Assembly (NCBI GenBank): GCA_016714645.1
Contig: JADKCI010000004.1
Location: 663,501-727,500, forward strand
Reading direction: 5' to 3'
Length of the DNA stretch: 64,000 nt
From: Chromatiaceae bacterium
Lineage (GTDB): Bacteria > Pseudomonadota > Gammaproteobacteria > Chromatiales > Chromatiaceae
The position numbers and the translations under genes were made by a program. Below, one piece after another: positions 48,025 to 56,465 of the stretch; position 1 is the first letter of the stretch; the number at the start of each line of letters is the position of its first letter. The notes under the pieces are model-generated. The model was given only the letters and a program-made list of their open reading frames with translations, did no database searches and was not told where the DNA came from.

Positions 48025-48786
48025 TCAAGCCTTCAGCCTGGCCGCCAGGCCTTCAAGCCAGTGGCGCAGGTCGGAGGGCACCGCCAACTCATGGCGGGCC
48101 TGAGTGCCGTCGCCCGCCCCCACCCGGACGGAAATGCCGCCCAGGGCGTTGACGGCGGCAAAGCCGTCCTCGTCGGTCAGGTCGTCGCCGACGAAGATGG
48201 GGGTGCGACCGACGTAGGGTGGGCTGGCCAGAAAGCGGCGGATGCCGGCGCCCTTACTGGCGGTAGACGGGAGGATTTCCATCACCTGCTTACCGGCCTG
48301 GAGCCGGTAGTATGGTCCCAGGGTCCGGACCGCCTGTCGGGCCAGGCTCAGGGCCTGGGTCTCCAGGGCCGCGGCGGCGCGGAAGTGTAGGGCCAGGCCC
48401 TTGGGCTTGGGTTCCAGCCAGACTCCTGGCAGTTGGCGCAGGGGTTCCTCCAGGGCTCGCGCGATCGCCGCCAAGGGCACCCGGCCGGCGGGGGCGACCT
48501 CGCCCACTTGGCCACCTAGGCGCCACTCGGCGCCATGGGTCCCGACCGCGTCCAGGTCGACAGGGAAGAGCCGGTCTATGGTGGCCAGGGGCCGGCCACT
48601 GACCAGGGCCAGGGCGCCCCCCAGGGCGTCGGCGAGCCGGCACAGACGGGCCGGCAGGTCGGGCGGTACAATCACGAGTTCCGGGCGCGGCGCCAAATCC
48701 AGCAGGGTGCCGTCGATATCCAGAAACAGGGTCCAGGCGTCCGGCCAATCCGTACGGTCCGTCATGACTGGTGGTGGTGCCCTCAT
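48025..48786 (-). CDS. otsB: Trehalose-6-phosphate phosphatase
   Basis: This HAD-family phosphatase of 253 residues removes phosphate from trehalose-6-phosphate. LFLDIDGTLLDL near residue 20 holds the nucleophile Asp. LALVSGRP, GTHGAEWRL and the metal-binding FVGDDLTDEDGFAAVNALGG (~205) are all present. ATG 48784-48786 overlaps the otsA stop as ATGA and has GGGAG upstream, so it is preferred over a GTG seven codons earlier. Confidence 0.94.
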   Translation of the reverse strand: MRAPPPVMTDRTDWPDAWTLFLDIDGTLLDLAPRPELVIVPPDLPARLCRLADALGGALALVSGRPLATIDRLFPVDLDAVGTHGAEWRLGGQVGEVAPAGRVPLAAIARALEEPLRQLPGVWLEPKPKGLALHFRAAAALETQALSLARQAVRTLGPYYRLQAGKQVMEILPSTASKGAGIRRFLASPPYVGRTPIFVGDDLTDEDGFAAVNALGGISVRVGAGDGTQARHELAVPSDLRHWLEGLAARLKA

Positions 48787-51065
48787 CGGCGCGTCTCCCG
48801 TCGCCACCCCAGACCGAAAGGTCGTGCCACCGCGTCGATCTGCGCCTGGATGTGCGCCCGCTTACGCAGGCGCGCTGCCGTCAGCAACATGCGCGCGGCC
48901 CAGAAATAGACGTTGTATTCGCTGACCATGGAGCGCATCAGGCGCATGCGCGCTCGGCGCTGATCCAGCGGCATGAGCAGACCGCGATGGATGGCCTCCG
49001 CCATGGCCTGGCTATCAAAAGGATTGACGATGAGGGCCTCCTGCAATTCGCGGGAAACGCCGGCGAAGGCGCTCAATACCAGAACCCCGTCCTCGTCATC
49101 CCGTGCGGCGACAAATTCCTTGGCCACCAGATTCATGCCGTCGTGCAGGCTGGACACCAGGCAGAGGTCGGCGGCGCGGAACAGGCTGAAGACCTCTTCC
49201 GGCTCGTGATGGCGTGGCACCAGCCGGATGGGCTGCCAACCGGGCCGGCCAAAGCGCTGGTTGACGGCACTGGCCAGGGCCTCTGCTTCCTCCTGAGTAA
49301 GGCGATAGCTGGGCAACTGGCTGCGGCTCGGGGCCGCGATCTGCAGCAGGGTCAGCCGGCCGAGCCACTCCGGATGGTTCTCTAGCAGTGTCTCGATGGC
49401 GCGGAAGCGGTCGGCGATGCCCTTGGTGTAATCGAAGCGCTCCACCCCCACGGCTAGCAGGGCGTCGGGGGCCAGCCCTTGGGCCTGGCGGACCCGAGTC
49501 CGACAGTCGCTGACGCTGGGCTGGCTGGCCAGGGCCGGGGGTGGCCAGGCGATGGAGATGGGATAGGGCTTGACCAGGGTGATGCCCCCCCCGGAGGCGG
49601 CGGTACTGTGCTCCCGGTCGATGCGGCACTCCAGGAAGCGGTCCACCGAATCCAGGAAGTTCAGGCAGTGGAATTGGGTGTGGAAGCCCAGGATAGTGCT
49701 GCCCAGGAGCCCGCGCAGGATCTCCTCCCGCCAGGGGCAGATGCCGAAGACCTCCGCGTTGGGCCAGGGGATGTGCCAGAAGGTGATGAGGGTCGCCTCC
49801 GGGAGGCGCTCGCGTACCATGCGGGGCAGGAGGGCGAAGTGGTAGTCCTGAACCAGAACTACCGGATTGGGGGTGCGTGCCTCCGCGACGACCGCCTCGG
49901 CGAATTTGCGGTTGACGGCGACATACTGGTCCCAGTCCGCTGCACGGAAGGTCGGCCGGACGAAGACGATATGACAGAGGGGCCAGAGCCCCTCGTTAGC
50001 CAAGCCGTAGTAGTAGCCCTCCTGCTCGGTGTCCGAGAGCCAGACGCGCCGCAGGTCATAACTCGGGGCCTCCGGCGGGACCCGGATGTGGTCCTTGCCG
50101 TCCACTGTCTCGGCATCGGCGTTGCCACTGCCGTGGGCGATCCAGGTCCCGCCGCAGGCACGCAGGATGGGCTCCAGGGCCGTGACCAGGCCGCTGGCCG
50201 GGTGCTGGATATGGATGGCGTCATCCTCGCCACGGACGTGGATATAGGGTTCGCGGTTGGAGACGACGATCACCTGGGCGTCGGGTAGTTCGGATTTGAG
50301 CAGCCGGCGCAGGCTCTCGGGGGTCCAGTCGACACGGATGGCGTCGGCGAGGCCCCGTGGCAGTTCCAGATCGCGCAAGGCCTCCCGTGCGTCCCGCACC
50401 AGGGCGGCGATCTCGGGGGCCAGGCTGGGGTCGGGCGCGCGCCCGGCCGAGGCGGAGGCCAGGCCCTGGCGCACCGCCCGTAGCCAGTCCCTCAGGGTTA
50501 GCCTGGCGACAATCGCCGTCAGACCCGCCACCAGGATCCCCAGGACCCCCAGAAAGACCATCAGATAGCGCTCCAGATTGGCGCTGCGGCGCTCGATGAA
50601 ACTGAGGTCGTGGAGTATGACCAGTTGGCCCAGGTCCAGCCCTTCCTCCCGCAAGGGGAAGGCCGCGATTAGCAGGCTCCCGCCGCCCCAGGACTCGGTC
50701 TGATAGCGGGCCACCGGCGCGGTGGCGGGGGGCACGGGCGGGGGTGGCGGGGGCGGGCATGCCAGACCTAGGGGCCAGGTGGGGGAGTGGTTCAGCAGCC
50801 GGCCCTCGGGGTTGCACAAGCCGACCGCTAGGAGCCGTTCGTCGCGGGCCAGGCGCGTGAAGAGGGCGTCGATGCGCAGGCCGATGGGATCCTTGGTCAG
50901 CCGTGGCAGGCTCTCCCCAATGGAGTCGAACACCAGCGAGGAGCGCATCTCTACGTCGGTGCGCAGCCAGCGTTCGAGGAGTTCTCCCAACAGGGGGGTG
51001 ATGGCCCAGGCCAGTCCCCCCAGGACCAGGATCAAAGGGAGCAAAAACCGCATTGCCATACGCAT
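48783..51065 (-). CDS. otsA: Trehalose-6-phosphate synthase with N-terminal membrane sensor-like domain
   Basis: The C-terminal ~490 residues are a GT20 synthase (UDP-glucose + glucose-6-phosphate): VIVVSNREPYIH, VLVQDYHFALLPRMVRERLP, ITFWHIPWPNAEVFGICPWR, VGVERFDYTKGI and SSLHDGMNLVAKEFVA. The first ~250 residues are unusual. They have a membrane helix (FLLPLILVLGGLAWAITPLL), ~150 residues with a poly-Pro run that should face the periplasm, a second helix (LERYLMVFLGVLGILVAGLT) and a cytoplasmic linker. This is the layout of a single-Cache or HAMP-type receptor. ATG 51063-51065 is chosen for GAGGA eight bases upstream. It heads the otsA-otsB-GH15 operon. Confidence 0.9.
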   Translation of the reverse strand: MRMAMRFLLPLILVLGGLAWAITPLLGELLERWLRTDVEMRSSLVFDSIGESLPRLTKDPIGLRIDALFTRLARDERLLAVGLCNPEGRLLNHSPTWPLGLACPPPPPPPVPPATAPVARYQTESWGGGSLLIAAFPLREEGLDLGQLVILHDLSFIERRSANLERYLMVFLGVLGILVAGLTAIVARLTLRDWLRAVRQGLASASAGRAPDPSLAPEIAALVRDAREALRDLELPRGLADAIRVDWTPESLRRLLKSELPDAQVIVVSNREPYIHVRGEDDAIHIQHPASGLVTALEPILRACGGTWIAHGSGNADAETVDGKDHIRVPPEAPSYDLRRVWLSDTEQEGYYYGLANEGLWPLCHIVFVRPTFRAADWDQYVAVNRKFAEAVVAEARTPNPVVLVQDYHFALLPRMVRERLPEATLITFWHIPWPNAEVFGICPWREEILRGLLGSTILGFHTQFHCLNFLDSVDRFLECRIDREHSTAASGGGITLVKPYPISIAWPPPALASQPSVSDCRTRVRQAQGLAPDALLAVGVERFDYTKGIADRFRAIETLLENHPEWLGRLTLLQIAAPSRSQLPSYRLTQEEAEALASAVNQRFGRPGWQPIRLVPRHHEPEEVFSLFRAADLCLVSSLHDGMNLVAKEFVAARDDEDGVLVLSAFAGVSRELQEALIVNPFDSQAMAEAIHRGLLMPLDQRRARMRLMRSMVSEYNVYFWAARMLLTAARLRKRAHIQAQIDAVARPFGLGWRRETRR

Positions 51066-51368
51066 GGAGCAAGTCCTCGGGTTCGGACCAGTCATCCCTG
51101 CCGCGGCGTTCAGCCGGCGTTGGGGAAACTGGGTTTACAGAGGTTACTGTTCGAGCAGGCCTACAACCTGGATTATAGACCCAGTGCCAGTCATGCTTCG
51201 GCATCAAGGGAGAGAGAGGGGGGCGGGTGGCGGCGGGTCGCCAAGCCGACCGGTACCTATTCACGGCATCTCCGACCCGCCACCACTCGGCCCGGAAAAC
51301 CGCAACTAGCTGTTCTTAAATTATAAGTTTCCCGCTGCTGCCGCATGCAACAACTCGCTACCGTTTAG
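51066..51368. other. Intergenic region between bphP and otsA
   Basis: About 300 bases with no gene. Two TATAAT sequences lie on the minus strand (51172-51177 and 51320-51325) and may be -10 elements for otsA; neither has a convincing -35. No terminator hairpin for bphP was found. Confidence 0.35.
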
Positions 51369-53567
51369 TCAACTCCCCCGTCGGGAGCCATGACCGGCGT
51401 ACCACAGCAGGTGCTCCAGGAGCCCCGTGGTGCGAGCGACGGATGCCTGCACGCTTTTGAGCATGGCGGGCACCTGGGTGACGTCGAGGTTGTCGCTGAT
51501 TTCCAGGGCGGCCAGTTGGGCGTTGCCGACGATGCTCGCCAGGAGGTCCCGGAAGATGAGGTCCTCCTTGGAGTCCAGTGGGATGGCCAGCACCTTGTGT
51601 TGAGCAATGATGCCTTCCTGGAAGCGCCGCCGCGCGTCGTCGGCGGCCTTGCGCTCGCTCAGATCATTAAAAATAATCACAAAACCGAGGGTTTGGTGGG
51701 GGGAGGAGAGTACCGGGTCGGCACGAACCAGAAAGGCCCTGCCGCCGCCCTCGGGGACCAACAGCAAGGTCTCGCTCCGCCAGGGGCGGAGATGCTCCTG
51801 GAGATCGAGCAGTTGCCGCCGCGCCTCGGTCTTGTCCACGAAGAGGGCAAGAATATCCTCCAGCGTGCTGGGTCGAGGGCCGGCCTTGAGCAGGCGGTCG
51901 AAGGCCTGGTTGGTCAAAAGGATCCGTCCCCCGGCATCGGCAATCAGCAGGGGCTGCTCCGAGAAGCGGACCCGCGTCATCACTTGTTCCAGTTGATGCT
52001 GGGTAATCAGGAATCGCACCGCGCGAAACTGCTGAATGACGTCCGCTACCGAGTCTCCCATCAGGCGGGCGGTGGTGAGGTCGTTTGCCGTCCAGGGGTC
52101 CGAGGTGCCCTCGACAACCTCGTGCCACTGGGCGAAGGACCGGCGCGGCGAGAGCTGGGTGGGATCGTCGCCGGTTTTTACCCCTTCGTGGGGGTTGCCG
52201 CCCCAGGTCAGGGTCCGTATCCGCTCGGGTCGGAACCAGAGCAGGTATTCCCCAGGGGTTTGGGAGATGGGCACGGCCAGGACGCCGGCCGCGACGGGGG
52301 TCAGGGGCTGGAAGAGTGGCTCGCGACGACAGAGGGCGGCCGTGGCCATCACGGGTTCGCGGGGTCGTCGATCCAGCCAGGCCCCGATCTCGCGCAACTG
52401 CTGCGTCCCCGGGACATCGCCGGCGGTGACGATGGCATCATCCCGCAGCAAGGCTACCCCCGTCGCATTCAGCGGCTGCAGCACAAACTGGGGGTTGTCG
52501 AAGAGGGCGCCCTCCCAGTCACCGTTGGTCGAGATGGCCTCGACCATGCGCTGCTCGAGGCGCCGCACGGATAGCTCGGCCTGGGACTGCACGAAGCTTT
52601 CGAGGGCAGCGATGCGGGTCGATGTCGCCTCGGCGAGCAGTTCACAGACGACACGGGTGGGGTACTGGATAAGGCGGGGGGTGTAATGGTGACAGGCCAC
52701 CAGCCCCCAGAGTTTGCCGCCCACGACCAGGGATGCCACCAGGGTGGCGCAGACGCCCATGTTCTTGAGGTACTGAACGTGGATGGGCGACATGCTGCGC
52801 AGGCAGCACAGGGACATGTCGAGCGGGTCGCCGCCAAGGGGGGTGCGCTCGGGGAGGAGGGGGACCGGGGTGTAGCCCGCGTCCACCAGGACGCGGACGC
52901 GATTGCGTTCATAAAGGCGTCGCGCGATCTGGGGAATGTCGCTCGCCGGGTAGCGATTGCCCAGGAAGGGTTCCAACTCGGGCTCGCGCTCCTCGGCGAT
53001 GACGGCACCATGTCCGTCCTCGTCGAAGCGGTAAACCATGACCCGATCGTAGCCCGTCAGATCCTTGAAGATCTTCGCGGTCTCGTCGGCAAGGGTAGGC
53101 AGGGAGGAAGTCGCCGAGATGGCCCGCAAGGCCTCGCAGACGAAGGCCGAGGGGTCGGTCGGGGGGGCGGCGAGTTCGAGTTCCAGAATCAGGCCACCGC
53201 CCGCCGGACGGTGCAGGGAGCCGTCGAGTTCGCTGCCCAGGGTATCCACCCGGCAACGGACCGCCACCGGGATCTGATCGATGGGATCCCCGAGGTGGGT
53301 GCCGACGCGCAGGGCCAGGTTGCCACCCAAGGCCTCCAGCGGCTTGCCAAGTACCCCGTCGGGGACGCGCAGAAACGCCGGGGCGTTGGCGCTCGCCTGC
53401 ACGATGATCAGGTCCGGTTCGCTAACCAGCAACAGAACCCCGTGGGGCTGAATGGAGTTGGCGAGGTGAATCTGTTCCCGCTCGCAGTTGGAAAGGTTCG
53501 CCTGGCCGAATCCGGGATTGGCGGTGGGCGACGCATCCTGGCCCGCGCCCTGGCCTGGAGCACTCAT
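51369..53567 (-). CDS. bphP: Bacteriophytochrome lacking a kinase domain (BphP1-like)
   Basis: This is a red/far-red photoreceptor of 732 residues. The biliverdin-binding Cys is C28 (NCEREQIHLANSIQPHGVLL), in the PAS domain. The GAF domain has YPASDIPQIARRLYERNRVR (~206) and the chromophore His motifs SPIHVQYLKNMG and LVACHHYTPRLIQYPTR. A PHY domain follows (to ~515), then a PAS domain (~540-650). The end is ~90 helical residues with no H-box and no ATP-binding domain. RpBphP1 of Rhodopseudomonas palustris has the same length and plan and acts by binding PpsR2. The ATG overlaps the ppsR stop (ATGA), so the two proteins are co-expressed. Confidence 0.93.
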   Translation of the reverse strand: MSAPGQGAGQDASPTANPGFGQANLSNCEREQIHLANSIQPHGVLLLVSEPDLIIVQASANAPAFLRVPDGVLGKPLEALGGNLALRVGTHLGDPIDQIPVAVRCRVDTLGSELDGSLHRPAGGGLILELELAAPPTDPSAFVCEALRAISATSSLPTLADETAKIFKDLTGYDRVMVYRFDEDGHGAVIAEEREPELEPFLGNRYPASDIPQIARRLYERNRVRVLVDAGYTPVPLLPERTPLGGDPLDMSLCCLRSMSPIHVQYLKNMGVCATLVASLVVGGKLWGLVACHHYTPRLIQYPTRVVCELLAEATSTRIAALESFVQSQAELSVRRLEQRMVEAISTNGDWEGALFDNPQFVLQPLNATGVALLRDDAIVTAGDVPGTQQLREIGAWLDRRPREPVMATAALCRREPLFQPLTPVAAGVLAVPISQTPGEYLLWFRPERIRTLTWGGNPHEGVKTGDDPTQLSPRRSFAQWHEVVEGTSDPWTANDLTTARLMGDSVADVIQQFRAVRFLITQHQLEQVMTRVRFSEQPLLIADAGGRILLTNQAFDRLLKAGPRPSTLEDILALFVDKTEARRQLLDLQEHLRPWRSETLLLVPEGGGRAFLVRADPVLSSPHQTLGFVIIFNDLSERKAADDARRRFQEGIIAQHKVLAIPLDSKEDLIFRDLLASIVGNAQLAALEISDNLDVTQVPAMLKSVQASVARTTGLLEHLLWYAGHGSRRGS

Positions 53568-54931
53568 CGCTTCGACTCTGCCTTTTCGTCCTCGAGGCCG
53601 TAACGGTTGAGCTTGACGTAGAGGCTTTGCCGGCTGAGGCCGAGCAGTTCCGCCGCAACGGTCCGGTTGCTGCCCGCCAACTCCAGCGCCGCCAGAATAT
53701 AGTGGCGTTCGACGACCTCGACGGTGTCATCGACGAGCTTGCGCAGGGTGGTCTTGCCGACCTGTTTGGTCAGAAAGTCCAGCCACTGCGCCACGCCGCC
53801 CGCCTGACCCTCGGTGGAGAGCCGGCGACCGATATCCCGGAGGAAGACGCCAATATAGGCGGGACTCGTGGCGGTGTTACCAGTTGCGGAGATTTCGACC
53901 TCGACCTCCGTGCCATGTTCGCCATGGAGCGTGGTTGAAAAGAGCCTTACCGCGCCCAGACGCAGCACGTTGGCCAGCAGAACGGTCAGGTCGGCGCCCG
54001 GGCGACCGAGCCAGCGGCCGAGGGGTTTGCCCAGGAGCGAGGTCTCGGAACCCATCTGTACCATGTCGAGAAAGGCGCGGTTGCCTCGCAGGATCGCGCC
54101 CTGGTCGTCGATCACCACGAAGGCGTCAGGCCCCCGTTCGAGCAGGTCCTCGATGGGGATCGTTTGGGTAACGCCCTGGTAGAGGGTCGTCGGCATCCCG
54201 GAAGGGGAGAGCTGGACCAGGAAGATCTCGTTCGCGGCGGATGACATGAGGGAGGCCCGCGCCAGCCAGGGCTGCCGGTCCTCGCCGAGCCGCAGCAGGA
54301 TACCGGGGGCCTTGCCGCGCTCGCGAACCTGCCGCAGCATGTTGGCGAAGGTTTCGCGATCCTCCACCAGGAGGGTTTCAAGAAATTTGCCGGTTCCCGG
54401 GGACCTGGGCTTGGGGGTGGGTAGCCCCAGGGCCTGGGCGGCGGCGGGATTCAACTCCAGGACGCTCAGGCCCCGGGCATCCAGGATCACGACGGCCTCG
54501 TTGGAGGAGTTGAAGAGGAGCCGGTAGCGGGTTTCGACCTCCCGTAGCTTCCAGTAATCCCGCTCCAGGGCCTGCTGAGCCTCGACGAGCCGGTTCTGGA
54601 GTTCGGTGACGGCACGCAGGTTTTTGCCCACCGCCAGGAGGCCGCGGTCCTTGCCGAGCTGGATGGTGGTGTACTCGATATGGGCCTCGGCCCCGCTGGG
54701 CAGGCGCTGTACGACCTGTCGGAACGCCGAAACGCCGAGGGAACGGGCATCCTCGAGCATGTGCTTGAGGTGAATACCGTCCGCGGGCCTGACGGTGTCG
54801 GTCCAAGACAGGCCCACCCAGTCGTCGGGGTGCTCGCCCGCGAAGGTGTCCGACAGGCTGGCTTCCTGAATAATGCCATAGCTGTCCATCATAAGCTTGA
54901 CGTCTGGCGCTGCGATGCTTTTCTGGATCAT
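53564..54931 (-). CDS. ppsR: PpsR/CrtJ photosynthesis gene repressor
   Basis: PpsR represses bch, crt and puc genes by binding TGT-N12-ACA. The 455-residue protein has an N-terminal PAS, a coiled linker (LQNRLVEAQQALERDYWKLR, ~110), two more PAS domains (YRLLFNSSNEAVVILDARGL ~136, LLERGPDAFVVIDDQGAIL ~262) and a Fis-type helix-turn-helix at the end (NRTVAAELLGLSRQSLYVKL, ~422). There is no cysteine anywhere. Redox control of CrtJ/PpsR is known to use cysteines, including one next to the helix-turn-helix, where this protein has VVERHYILAAL. No Shine-Dalgarno is present; a TATAAT lies six bases before the ATG. Confidence 0.95.
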   Translation of the reverse strand: MIQKSIAAPDVKLMMDSYGIIQEASLSDTFAGEHPDDWVGLSWTDTVRPADGIHLKHMLEDARSLGVSAFRQVVQRLPSGAEAHIEYTTIQLGKDRGLLAVGKNLRAVTELQNRLVEAQQALERDYWKLREVETRYRLLFNSSNEAVVILDARGLSVLELNPAAAQALGLPTPKPRSPGTGKFLETLLVEDRETFANMLRQVRERGKAPGILLRLGEDRQPWLARASLMSSAANEIFLVQLSPSGMPTTLYQGVTQTIPIEDLLERGPDAFVVIDDQGAILRGNRAFLDMVQMGSETSLLGKPLGRWLGRPGADLTVLLANVLRLGAVRLFSTTLHGEHGTEVEVEISATGNTATSPAYIGVFLRDIGRRLSTEGQAGGVAQWLDFLTKQVGKTTLRKLVDDTVEVVERHYILAALELAGSNRTVAAELLGLSRQSLYVKLNRYGLEDEKAESKR

Positions 54932-54937
54932 CTAGGT

Positions 54938-54943
54938 ATTATA
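54938..54943 (-). promoter_or_regulatory. -10 element of ppsR, leaderless arrangement
   Basis: TATAAT on the minus strand is followed by six bases and then the ppsR ATG, so the expected +1 is the A of the ATG. The -35 region is poor (ACTTTC at 17 bp). Confidence 0.55.
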
Positions 54944-54968
54944 CGGCTAGCCGCCCCACGGAAAGTAG

Positions 54969-55232
54969 TTAACGCCATCGGCTGGCAAGATCGGCGACAT
55001 GTGCCACCAGGGCCATCAGCAACCAAAGGATGCTCATCTCCCAGCCGGCGTTGGTGAGGGCCGCCCGCAGCGCCATCAGCAGAGAAGCGCCGGCCGCCAG
55101 GTTGGCCAGTAGCCCGAACAGGGGCACCCCACGGCCGGTGACCCGTCGATAGGCCCAGAGCAGGGCTGCCTCCAGGGTCATCAAGACCATAAGCAGATCG
55201 ACGATCCGCCCCGAACCGAAGGGTTCCATCAT
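54969..55232 (-). CDS. Small membrane protein between bchP and ppsR
   Basis: The 87-residue protein has three hydrophobic segments: IVDLLMVLMTLEAALLWAY, PLFGLLANLAAGASLLMALR and ILWLLMALVAHVADLASRW. It starts MMEPFG 29 bases after bchP and lies on the same strand as the photosynthesis genes, so it is probably co-transcribed. I recognise no family. A role in pigment or membrane assembly is only a guess from position. Confidence 0.65.
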   Translation of the reverse strand: MMEPFGSGRIVDLLMVLMTLEAALLWAYRRVTGRGVPLFGLLANLAAGASLLMALRAALTNAGWEMSILWLLMALVAHVADLASRWR

Positions 55233-55261
55233 ACGGGTTTTGGTTCCCTGGCATCATGGTG

Positions 55262-56464
55262 TTAAGGGGGAACTATGCCCAGCAGGTGCGCCACATCCTT
55301 GACCAGGATGCGCATATGGGCGACCGGACTCGCCCTGACCAAGCGCTTATTCATGTAGGCCTCCCAGGTGAGCCGCTGCACGTCCGGGTCCCGGCACATG
55401 CTCACGAATCTTTCGCGCCGCCGGTCGCTCGAATACCAGAACCGTTGGAGTAGTCCCAGGATGCGGAACACCCGCCCGTGCGCCTTCATGAAGCGCGACC
55501 GGGCGGAGGCCAGGGCGCGGACATCGCCGGAAGTGCAGAAAGTATCGGCGGCTTGCGCCGCCAGGCGCCCGCTGACCATGGCGTAGTAGATGCCCTCGCC
55601 GGAGGCCGGCGCGACCACTCCCGCGGCATCGCCCGCCAGAATCAGATTGTGGCCGTCGTCCCACCGCGGGCGTGGCTGCAGGGGGATGGGCGCGCCCTCG
55701 CGCCGCAGGGTCGTCATCTGGTCGAGACCCGCGGCCTCCCGGAGCCTCGTCGTGGCCTGACGGAGCGAGAAGCCCGCAATGGCCGTGCCCACCCCGATAC
55801 TGACGCTGTCGCCATGGGGGAAGATCCAGCCGTAAAAGTCGGGGGAGATAACACCTTGATAATAAACGTCGCAGCGGGAGGCGTCATAGTCGCCGCGCTC
55901 ACCGTTCGGCGCCGAGACAATTTCATGATAAGCGTTGACGTACCGCATCTTGTGGGTGCCAGGCATGCATTGCTTGGCCACCGTGGAGTTGGCGCCATCG
56001 GCGCCGATGAGGCAGCGGGCACGCACCGTCTCCGCGGCCGAGCAGTTCTGCCCCGGCCCACCGGGATGGTAGTGAATCCGTACCCTACCCCCCGCCTCGC
56101 GCGTCACCTCCTGGAGGGTGCCGACCCGCAGTTGCGCCCCGGAGGATGCCGCTCGCTGACGCAGCCAAGGGTCGAAGTGATCCCGCTTGACCATGCCGAC
56201 ATAGCCGCCGTTGATGGGCATGTCCACGCGGCGCTCGGCGGGGGAGACCATGCGGGCCGAATGGATGCGGGCGCACAGCAGGGATTCGGGAATATCGAAC
56301 TCGCGCATCAGTTGCGGAGGGATGGCCCCGCCGCAGGGTTTGATACGGCCGTTGCGGTCAAGCAGCACCACCGAGCGCCCGGCGCGGGCCAGTTCGTTGG
56401 CCGCCGTCGCCCCCGCCGGCCCGCCCCCCACGACGACGACATCGAAGGTTTCCAGTCCGGACAT
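55262..56464 (-). CDS. bchP: Geranylgeranyl reductase BchP
   Basis: BchP reduces the geranylgeranyl tail of bacteriochlorophyll to phytyl with NADPH. The 400-residue flavoprotein has the FAD motif VVVGGGPAGATAANELARAG at ~8-27, KPCGGAIPP (~44) and GDAAGVVAPASGEGIYYAM (~285). I use ATG 56462-56464 (MSGLETFDVVVV), one base after the bch2 stop; the longer open frame runs into bch2. Last of the tight bchG-bch2-bchP set. Confidence 0.95.
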   Translation of the reverse strand: MSGLETFDVVVVGGGPAGATAANELARAGRSVVLLDRNGRIKPCGGAIPPQLMREFDIPESLLCARIHSARMVSPAERRVDMPINGGYVGMVKRDHFDPWLRQRAASSGAQLRVGTLQEVTREAGGRVRIHYHPGGPGQNCSAAETVRARCLIGADGANSTVAKQCMPGTHKMRYVNAYHEIVSAPNGERGDYDASRCDVYYQGVISPDFYGWIFPHGDSVSIGVGTAIAGFSLRQATTRLREAAGLDQMTTLRREGAPIPLQPRPRWDDGHNLILAGDAAGVVAPASGEGIYYAMVSGRLAAQAADTFCTSGDVRALASARSRFMKAHGRVFRILGLLQRFWYSSDRRRERFVSMCRDPDVQRLTWEAYMNKRLVRASPVAHMRILVKDVAHLLGIVPP

Positions 56465-56465
56465 G

